Positions 57,107-64,000 of a stretch of 64,000 nt of DNA are shown here, piece by piece. This DNA is from an uncultured Lachnospiraceae bacterium (GTDB taxonomy: Bacteria > Bacillota > Clostridia > Lachnospirales > Lachnospiraceae). A program made the position numbers and the translations under genes. Within the stretch, counting starts at the first letter, position 1. Every line of letters starts with the position of its first letter. The notes under the pieces were generated by a model. It saw nothing but the letters and a program-made list of their open reading frames with translations, searched no databases and was not told the DNA's origin. The stretch lies in contig CANQSB010000001.1 in assembly GCA_947626435.1 (NCBI GenBank), positions 62,001 through 126,000 on the forward strand. Direction: 5' to 3'.

Positions 57107-59230
57107 TTATTTTAAAAGCTTCTTTTTAATGCGCTTCTTAACACCGGCTAAAAAACCCCTTTTATGCCCATCTGCGTCCTGCCTTGTAAACGCCCCTGCT
57201 ATTTCATCAGGAATTTCCATTACCGTTATATCCGCCTCAAGCCGTCCGCCGCCATTTACATTGACCGTCATATTCGGGTCATTTCCCTCAAATACGATAT
57301 AGCCGCTCTCATGGCGCACACCGCTTACCTCGACGCTATCAGCGGGATAAATCTTACCGTCAATCCTTATCTCATTTATCTTCGCCGCGCAGGAGTTTTC
57401 GCATGGGTCAATCCGCAGCCTTACCGCGCTTCCGGGTATGTCAAGCTTCAGGCGCAGATATTTCTCCTCTATATAACAGTCATTGACCTTAAACGAATTT
57501 TCCTCGCTGAAGCCTTCACCGTAATCAACATATATCCTAATCGCGTATCTTCTATCAGCATATTTGCAATATTCCAACATCCCCGAAAGCTCGTACGCCC
57601 TGTTGCCGATAAGCTCGCGCATTTCATTGACGGACGCGCGGCTGCCGTTTATATAGGTTTGAAGCTCATTCTCCTTTTTTGCCGCCTCAGCTATCTCGTC
57701 CTGAGAAAGACCAAGCGTGTCATTCATCAAAAACTCCCGGCACGCTTTTCGCGTTTCTCCTCCCAGCATATAATTATAAAACGCGCGAAACGCTATGCTT
57801 TTTGCCGGAATCCTCTGCTCAAATGTCCACTCATAATCAATTATGTGCCACTTATCCCCGTCCACAAGTATGTTCGGGAAAATAAAGTCAATATTGCTCA
57901 CGCCCGCGCCGTCCTCATTATAGCCAAGCCACTCCATATACTCGCCAATAAGCCGCTTGAAGCCCTCTGTGTCTGCCCTTGAAAGGCACTCGTCAAGCAT
58001 CGCCTCCAGCGTCACGCCGCCACAAAATTCAAATTTAAGCCCGTTTTTTATGTCGCCGCCAATCGGTTCGCACTTGTTGATGTCAATCTTAGTCCCCTCA
58101 TACCGCTTTGACAGCAGCTCATACGCGCGCCGCATATCCGCGATATGACCGTATGCCGCAGAAGTATCGGGGAGCTTTTCCACATGCAGCTTTTGTACGG
58201 TATCCTTCACCATCAGCGTGCGCACAGCCCATCTGCCGTCCCTGTCATTTGAAAACTTCGCATACAGCGCATCTGGCTCCCTGCCTGCCACGACAAGATA
58301 TGAATTGGAAAAAAGCGGAAATTCCTTCTCGTCAATAATCTGATCAAACACCTGCGTCTCGTCAAAAAGCAATACCCTGTCCCTGTCAAAATTGCGCAGG
58401 TTGTTTGACAGCTCGCCTTTCCCCGGCAGATATTTATCCGAATATATTGTCGTCGCAAATTTGTAGTCGGGGTAAGGATAATAAAAGAAATACTCTCGTA
58501 TGCCCGCGCGCTCCATGATACTTTCAAGCCCGCGCCGAGTAAAAGTCCTTGCAGAGCCCCCATCGTGATAGCCCTCAAGCCCCGAAAAATGAGTGCCCAA
58601 GTGGTCCTCCCTGCACCCCGCCCAGTATTTGAGCCCGAACTTATTTTCAATGGCGATGATAAGCCGTCCATCCAACTTCCTATGGCGATTGCAGATGCGC
58701 ATAAAATCCTCATACGGCGTCTGACCGCCGATATACGCCTGCCCATACTCAAACACGCCAATCAAAAGCACATAATCAAAGTCCTCTGCAAGCTGCGGCT
58801 CTATGTCCTTGAAATTGCCGACTTTAATGGTTACATTGTCATATTCCCGATTCCTATAAGCGTTTATCAGGCTGCGTTTTTTCGACAGCTCCACGCAGGT
58901 GACGCTTTCCGCGCGTCTTGCAAGCGCTCCTGTGACAGCGCCGCACCCTGACCCGATTTCAAGTATTTTATCCGTCTTTTTAAACGGAAGCCAGTCGATG
59001 ATATTCGAGCGAAACGGTGAAAAGTGGTAAAAAACCGGCCAGCTCTTTTTCTGCTTTATGATATCGGGAAATTCCTCCGCCGAATGGTTCATCGCAATGT
59101 CAAGCATTTCGTCCTCGATATCGCCGTCCGTATATAAATCTTCATTTGAATAAAGGCTTAAATCCAAAACCACATTCCCTATCTTTTCAAACCTTTCAGG
59201 TCGTTCAAACTGTCCAATCCGTTCAGCCAT
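57107..59230 (-). CDS. Class I SAM methyltransferase with C-terminal kinase-like and additional region
   Basis: 'ILEIGSGCGAVTGALARRAESVTCVELSKKRSLINAYRN'; later 'ISNIDFIFPNILVDGDKWHIIDYEWTF' (APH-like). Start moved to MAERIGQF. Confidence 0.82.
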   Translation of the reverse strand: MAERIGQFERPERFEKIGNVVLDLSLYSNEDLYTDGDIEDEMLDIAMNHSAEEFPDIIKQKKSWPVFYHFSPFRSNIIDWLPFKKTDKILEIGSGCGAVTGALARRAESVTCVELSKKRSLINAYRNREYDNVTIKVGNFKDIEPQLAEDFDYVLLIGVFEYGQAYIGGQTPYEDFMRICNRHRKLDGRLIIAIENKFGLKYWAGCREDHLGTHFSGLEGYHDGGSARTFTRRGLESIMERAGIREYFFYYPYPDYKFATTIYSDKYLPGKGELSNNLRNFDRDRVLLFDETQVFDQIIDEKEFPLFSNSYLVVAGREPDALYAKFSNDRDGRWAVRTLMVKDTVQKLHVEKLPDTSAAYGHIADMRRAYELLSKRYEGTKIDINKCEPIGGDIKNGLKFEFCGGVTLEAMLDECLSRADTEGFKRLIGEYMEWLGYNEDGAGVSNIDFIFPNILVDGDKWHIIDYEWTFEQRIPAKSIAFRAFYNYMLGGETRKACREFLMNDTLGLSQDEIAEAAKKENELQTYINGSRASVNEMRELIGNRAYELSGMLEYCKYADRRYAIRIYVDYGEGFSEENSFKVNDCYIEEKYLRLKLDIPGSAVRLRIDPCENSCAAKINEIRIDGKIYPADSVEVSGVRHESGYIVFEGNDPNMTVNVNGGGRLEADITVMEIPDEIAGAFTRQDADGHKRGFLAGVKKRIKKKLLK

Positions 59231-59348
59231 TATGCCGTTCCTCCAAATAATCCGTCCGCCGCAGCCGCCTGACGCGCCAAAGCAGCAACATCCGACTGCT
59301 AATCTGCCCGTCTGCCAAAGCCTATCTGTCAAAGTCCCAAACATTATA

Positions 59349-60656
59349 TCAGACGGCGTCTCTCACGCTGACCTTTGAATCCATATCATAATACCCCACT
59401 GTATTTTTATCCGATATCACAGTCACGTCAAACGCATCATACATTCTATGGTATACCTTGAAATCATTGCCCTCATAGCCTGTGACGCCAAACGAGATAA
59501 GGTACTCTCCGCCTTGCAGCGACATCTTTTGCGTAAAGGTCACTTCCTTCACAGTCCCCGCGCTCACAGCTTCAAGAAACGCCTTCTCAAACATCGTATT
59601 CGTGCCCGTAATCTCCGTTCCTTTCGCTGTCTTAAAAGAAAATGCAAATATCGGCGCCGGCAGGTCGCTTTCAAAACGAACTTTCATATATATGGTAAAC
59701 TCATTTCCTTTTATAATCGCATTCGTGCGCCTGCCCTTATCATCAACGACATAAAACTCTTCAATAACTGCCTGCTTAGTGCCATACTCAAGCAGCTTTG
59801 ACGCATTTTCGCCCTTCTCGCGCGCTTTTTTCTGCTCTGCCGCCTTTGCCTCGACAGCTTCCCTCACCTCAGCGTCATTTATTAGGCTCTGCTCCGACTT
59901 GCTCTCGGGCGCCTCGTACTGCCCCACAAGCACGCGCTTAAAATCATCTATCATTTCCTTTGGCGAACCCTCGCCAAGCTTCACTCCTTGATTTAACAGA
60001 ATGACCCTGTCGCAGTATTTCGCAATGCTGCTCAAATCGTGGCTTACTATAATGATAGTCTTGCCCATCTGCTTAAATTCTTCAAACTTGTGATAGCACT
60101 TTGCCTGAAAAAAGACGTCGCCCACAGAAAGCGCCTCGTCCACTATAAGTATCTCAGGCTCAATATTTATCGCCACCGAAAACGCAAGGCGCACAAACAT
60201 ACCACTCGAATATGTTTTCACAGGCTGGTAAACATAATCGCCGATATCCGCAAAATCAAGGATATCCGCCATACGCGCGTCTATCTCCGCCTTTGAAAAG
60301 CCGTTCATCGTGCCATTGAGGTAAATATTCTCCATTCCCGAATATTCCTGATTAAAGCCTGCTCCGAGCTCCAACAGCGCCGATATCCTGCCGTCCACCT
60401 CCACGCTCCCGCTGGTCGGATTAAGAACGCCTGTTATTATTTTGAGTATAGTCGACTTGCCTGAACCGTTCGTGCCTATGATGCCCACGCACTCCCCCTG
60501 CTTCACGTCAAAGCTAACATTGTCAAGCGCGCGGTGCTCCTTGTACTTTTTCGTCCTCGTAAGCCCCAGAGCCTCTTTCATGCGGTCTATCGGCTTATCG
60601 TAGAGCTTATATATTTTGCATACGTTTTTTACCGCAATCGCGGTTTCATTACTCAT
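59349..60656 (-). CDS. wzt: Polysaccharide ABC transporter ATP-binding protein (Wzt) with C-terminal substrate-binding domain
   Basis: Walker A 'GTNGSGKST', signature 'YSSGMFVRLAF', 'ILIVDEALSVGD'; C-terminal beta-rich Wzt domain. Confidence 0.93.
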   Translation of the reverse strand: MSNETAIAVKNVCKIYKLYDKPIDRMKEALGLTRTKKYKEHRALDNVSFDVKQGECVGIIGTNGSGKSTILKIITGVLNPTSGSVEVDGRISALLELGAGFNQEYSGMENIYLNGTMNGFSKAEIDARMADILDFADIGDYVYQPVKTYSSGMFVRLAFSVAINIEPEILIVDEALSVGDVFFQAKCYHKFEEFKQMGKTIIIVSHDLSSIAKYCDRVILLNQGVKLGEGSPKEMIDDFKRVLVGQYEAPESKSEQSLINDAEVREAVEAKAAEQKKAREKGENASKLLEYGTKQAVIEEFYVVDDKGRRTNAIIKGNEFTIYMKVRFESDLPAPIFAFSFKTAKGTEITGTNTMFEKAFLEAVSAGTVKEVTFTQKMSLQGGEYLISFGVTGYEGNDFKVYHRMYDAFDVTVISDKNTVGYYDMDSKVSVRDAV

Positions 60657-60810
60657 ATTTTATTTATACCTCTTATCCGTTTCAGCAAACGCATCAGACA
60701 ACGCCAAAACGCCTGCTTTCAAGCTATTTCCGCTCACAGCTTCTCCAATGAGCGCCGCCGTCTTTATCTTCGGCAGGCTCCAATCCACATAAGCCGCTTT
60801 GCGGGCAGAT

Positions 60811-61830
60811 TTAAAGCACATCCGCAAAATGCACTTTCAGCCTTCGGAAGATAAGCGCCCCTATCCCGAAAAGCACCACCGTCACAATCCAGAAGTAGGA
60901 CGTCGAATAAAAATCCTGCCAGAACCATGTCTTTGTAAACATAGCGTCCCTGTAACCGTTCACGATGTAAAAAACCGGATTGATTTTAAGTATTTTCTGC
61001 AAAACAGGATTATCGTCAAGCCGCGTGATGTTCCACAAAATCGGCGTCGCCCACATTCCCACCTGAAGTATTATATTTATAATCTGTGTCAAATCCCTGA
61101 AAAATATAACTATCGCACAGGTCGAATAGCTGATGGCAAGCACAAAGACAAACATACAGAGGCTGTAGTAGATAAGCTGCAGCAGATAAATGTCAGGCTT
61201 GTAGCCGTAAATAAAATACACCGCCAGCATAAAGCACACAAAAAATATATGCGTAAACGATGCCGCTATAAGCTTTACTATCGGGATAATGCTTATTTTA
61301 AACACTACCTTTTTTACAAGGTAATTGTACTCAAGCAAAGAAGTAGTGCCGTTGTTTATCGCCTCATTGAAATAAAACCATGGCACAAGTCCCGCCGTAA
61401 GCCACAGCACATACGGCGCCTCGACGCCCACAGTAAGCACTTCAAGCTTGTCCCGCGCCATCACATGCCCGAACACGAACCAATACAAAAGCACAGTCAC
61501 GACAGGCTGCGTAAACGCCCATACACGCCCCATATATGAACCCGCGTACCGATTCTTGAAGTCATTTTTTGCAAGCTTCCAGATAAGCTCGCGCGACTGC
61601 CAAAGCTCCACAGGAAGCGACATAAGCCTGTCATAAAAGCGGTAAAAAACAAGCATAGCGCCGACTATCATAAGACACGCTATCAGCTTTTTGACATTTT
61701 CCTCATGCTGGTCCGCCAACGGATTGTGGTGTATTATAATCACTGCCGCCAAAACTACAGCCACAAGCGTTGCAAGTAATTTTACCGTCCGTTTAGATAT
61801 GCCGTTCTTCATTGTCAATTCACCTATCAC
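60811..61830 (-). CDS. wzm: Polysaccharide ABC transporter permease (Wzm)
   Basis: 'LAKNDFKNRYAGSYMGRVWAFTQPVVTVLLYWFVFGHVM...LWLTAGLVPWFYFNEAI'; about 80 aa N-terminal extension with extra hydrophobic segments. Confidence 0.92.
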   Translation of the reverse strand: MIGELTMKNGISKRTVKLLATLVAVVLAAVIIIHHNPLADQHEENVKKLIACLMIVGAMLVFYRFYDRLMSLPVELWQSRELIWKLAKNDFKNRYAGSYMGRVWAFTQPVVTVLLYWFVFGHVMARDKLEVLTVGVEAPYVLWLTAGLVPWFYFNEAINNGTTSLLEYNYLVKKVVFKISIIPIVKLIAASFTHIFFVCFMLAVYFIYGYKPDIYLLQLIYYSLCMFVFVLAISYSTCAIVIFFRDLTQIINIILQVGMWATPILWNITRLDDNPVLQKILKINPVFYIVNGYRDAMFTKTWFWQDFYSTSYFWIVTVVLFGIGALIFRRLKVHFADVL

Positions 61831-62402
61831 TTTAGTGATTCAAAAAATTCTTTTATGCCGCCCCACTTCTTATCTTTATCGGACATTATAAGCTCCATTC
61901 CCTCGGGAATGTTCCACTCCACGCCTATATCGGGGTCGCTCCAAAGCAGCCCGCCCTCATCATCAGGATGATAAAAATCAGTGCACTTATAACAAAACTC
62001 GGCATACTCGGAAAGCACAAGAAAACCATGCGCGAAATTCTTCGGCACAAAAAACTGCTTTTTGTTTTCCTCTGAAAGATGCACGCCATACCACTTTCCA
62101 AGGGTCTTTGAGCCCTTGCGCAAATCAACTACTACGTCATACACCTCGCCCTTTATGACGCGCACAAGCTTGTCCTGCGGATAATGCTTCTGAAAATGCA
62201 GACCGCGCAGCACGCCCCTCTTTGACGCTGACTGATTATCCTGCACAAAAACCTGGTCAATGCCCGTCGCCTTAAAATCATTGTAATTATAGGTTTCCAT
62301 GAAATAGCCCCTATTATCCCCAAACACCTGCGGAGTTATAACTTTCAAGCCTTCTATCACAAGCCCGTCCGCAACACATTCCTCTACCGTAATTTTTCCC
62401 AT
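61827..62402 (-). CDS. rfbC: dTDP-4-dehydrorhamnose 3,5-epimerase
   Basis: 'VFGDNRGYFMETYN', 'VQDNQSASKRGVLRGLHFQ', 'FAHGFLVLSEYAEFCYKCTD'. Confidence 0.95.
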   Translation of the reverse strand: MGKITVEECVADGLVIEGLKVITPQVFGDNRGYFMETYNYNDFKATGIDQVFVQDNQSASKRGVLRGLHFQKHYPQDKLVRVIKGEVYDVVVDLRKGSKTLGKWYGVHLSEENKKQFFVPKNFAHGFLVLSEYAEFCYKCTDFYHPDDEGGLLWSDPDIGVEWNIPEGMELIMSDKDKKWGGIKEFFESLK

Positions 62403-62442
62403 CTTAATCCTCCTATACCGCTTCAACGCCTCCGCGTTTTTC

Positions 62443-63753
62443 CTAAATATTCAGATAGCTCACATTCAGGTCAACCCTGCCCTCAATGCCGCCCACCGCG
62501 CCGCTTGACGTGTACTGCCACATATCATATCTTCCCTCGTAGAGCGGCGTCTGCCTGTACTCTGCAAGCCATATTTTTATATCATAAAATTCGTCCGTAT
62601 TCAAATTATTGTAATACCAGTTGCGGCTTGAATATACGCCCGCTTCCATCTGCGAATTCTGTATCGTCTGGCAGAAAGCGTTCACTATTGCCGTACGCAT
62701 ATCCGCGTCAAGACCGTCCGCCCTGCCGTTGCCGCCCATGCCCTCAATGTCTATAAATATCGGGAAGTCAAGCTCAGTGCCATTTAGCAGCGCGATAACC
62801 ATGCTCGCCTCCTCGACCGCCTCCACCAAGTCAACCGCCTGTGAGAAAAAGTACACGCCTACCTTTATGCCCGCCTTTTTTGCGCCCTCTATATTTTTGT
62901 AAAAGTACGGGTCTTCGACGAGAAGTCCTGACGAAGAACCACGGTAGCCGCAGCGTATTATCGCAAAGTCCACGCCCTCAGCCTTTACTACCTCCCAGTC
63001 TATCTCCTTATTCCACTTGGAAACGTCTATGCCCAATGATACGGCATTGTCATGTTCATCCTTGTCAAGCAGTGCGGTATACTGTGTATCGTCCTCATCA
63101 TCCTCGTCTACGGCCTCATTCTTGTATTCCAAATCATCATTTAAGACATCTATCTCATCCTCTGAATGGACAAAAAAGCTTATATCGTCAATCGGCGTAT
63201 ACGACACAATTGACTTCACGCGCACATTGGCAGGGTCACTCGGCACCTCGAAGCCCTCGACGCTGCCAAGCGAAACCTTGTAATCACCGGGCTTTACATT
63301 CATTATATGGACAACGCCGTCCCTATCCTCATCAAAATATGTGCCCTCGCCCTCGACTTCAACCATAAAATCATGTCCCGGCACCACATCGCCCTTATCG
63401 TCAACTATCTTTACCCTGATATCGCGCTGCACAGAGCTTGCAAGCAGCGTAAGCGATGCCGTTTCTTCATTTGACGCATGGCTTAAATTAGAACCGTTAG
63501 ACACTTCTTTATCAAAAAAATCCTCATCATATAAAAACGCCGACAAGTCCGCGCCCTTTACGCGCCCATCCTCCGCTATGCCGCCGCCGTCATCAACAGC
63601 AGCCTGTTCTTTGTCGTCTTTTGACGGGGACGAGGCGCCATGAACAAACCGCCTGTAATTTATAAACGCAACTGCCGCCATTACCGCAAGCGCCACACAC
63701 AGCGCAAGCAGTATGCCGACCCTTTTTGCCTTAGAGTCCATTCGCAACCTCAA
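62443..63753 (-). CDS. Membrane-anchored GH25 lysozyme-like protein with a Cna-B/prealbumin-like domain
   Basis: TM anchor; 'SLGIDVSKWNKEIDWEVVKAEGVDFAIIRCGYRG...GVYFFSQAVDLVEAVEEA...LWQYTSSG'. Confidence 0.92.
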   Translation of the reverse strand: MRLRMDSKAKRVGILLALCVALAVMAAVAFINYRRFVHGASSPSKDDKEQAAVDDGGGIAEDGRVKGADLSAFLYDEDFFDKEVSNGSNLSHASNEETASLTLLASSVQRDIRVKIVDDKGDVVPGHDFMVEVEGEGTYFDEDRDGVVHIMNVKPGDYKVSLGSVEGFEVPSDPANVRVKSIVSYTPIDDISFFVHSEDEIDVLNDDLEYKNEAVDEDDEDDTQYTALLDKDEHDNAVSLGIDVSKWNKEIDWEVVKAEGVDFAIIRCGYRGSSSGLLVEDPYFYKNIEGAKKAGIKVGVYFFSQAVDLVEAVEEASMVIALLNGTELDFPIFIDIEGMGGNGRADGLDADMRTAIVNAFCQTIQNSQMEAGVYSSRNWYYNNLNTDEFYDIKIWLAEYRQTPLYEGRYDMWQYTSSGAVGGIEGRVDLNVSYLNI

Positions 63754-64000
63754 CCAAATACTTTCCGTAATCCGTCTTCATAAGCGGCTCCGCAAGCTTC
63801 AAAAGCTGCTCCCTGGTGATAAAGCCTCTCTTGTACGCAATCTCCTCTATGCACGAGATATACAGACCCTGCCTTTTCTGGAAAGCGCACACAAAGTCCG
63901 CCGCGTCAAGCAGCGAGTCATGATTGCCCGTATCAAGCCACGCAAAACCGCGCCCCATTGTCTCTACCGTAAGCGTGCCACGCCGCAGATATTCATTGTT
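63731..64000 (-). CDS. rfbA: Glucose-1-phosphate thymidylyltransferase, C-terminal part (runs off the window)
   Basis: Frame is open to base 64000: NNEYLRRGTLTVETMGRGFAWLDTGNHDSLLDAADFVCAFQKRQGLYISCIEEIAYKRGFI. Confidence 0.92.
   Translation of the reverse strand, partial: NNEYLRRGTLTVETMGRGFAWLDTGNHDSLLDAADFVCAFQKRQGLYISCIEEIAYKRGFITREQLLKLAEPLMKTDYGKYLVEVANGL

Overview
This 64 kb window looks like a low-to-mid GC Firmicutes chromosome, probably Lachnospiraceae-like (inferred from gene content). Almost every credible gene is on the minus strand; the one exception is a GGDEF protein at 34165-35757. Main blocks, left to right: (1) a Gram-positive Pel-type exopolysaccharide operon (pelD, pelE, a PelA-deacetylase-like gene, pelF, pelG) that runs through overlapping genes into a CotH-like kinase, a VTC-fold polyphosphate-polymerase-like protein, a DUF4956 membrane protein and a truncated DUF4832-like protein; (2) trpS, a TPR/DUF4037 protein with a 10 x 36-bp repeat, and a DUF4130-type plus radical-SAM pair (TIGR03915/TIGR03916-like) behind a promoter with two LexA/DinR-like boxes; (3) two c-di-GMP enzymes, an XRE regulator with its own palindrome, a SulP transporter, a RelB/DinJ-VapC toxin-antitoxin pair, and a PII-like/DUF1538 pair separated by two palindromic elements (one MITE-like); (4) a YezG-like immunity protein, a methyltransferase, a YczE-like membrane protein, a ClpX-like ATPase next to HtrA, and a membrane diguanylate cyclase; (5) glmS followed by a large surface-glycan locus (LCP, WcaJ-like, many glycosyltransferases, GtrA, phosphohexomutase, Wzm/Wzt ABC exporter, rfbC, GH25, partial rfbA). 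I saw no rRNA, tRNA or CRISPR array. Family names come from recognising protein motifs by eye; no database search was run.
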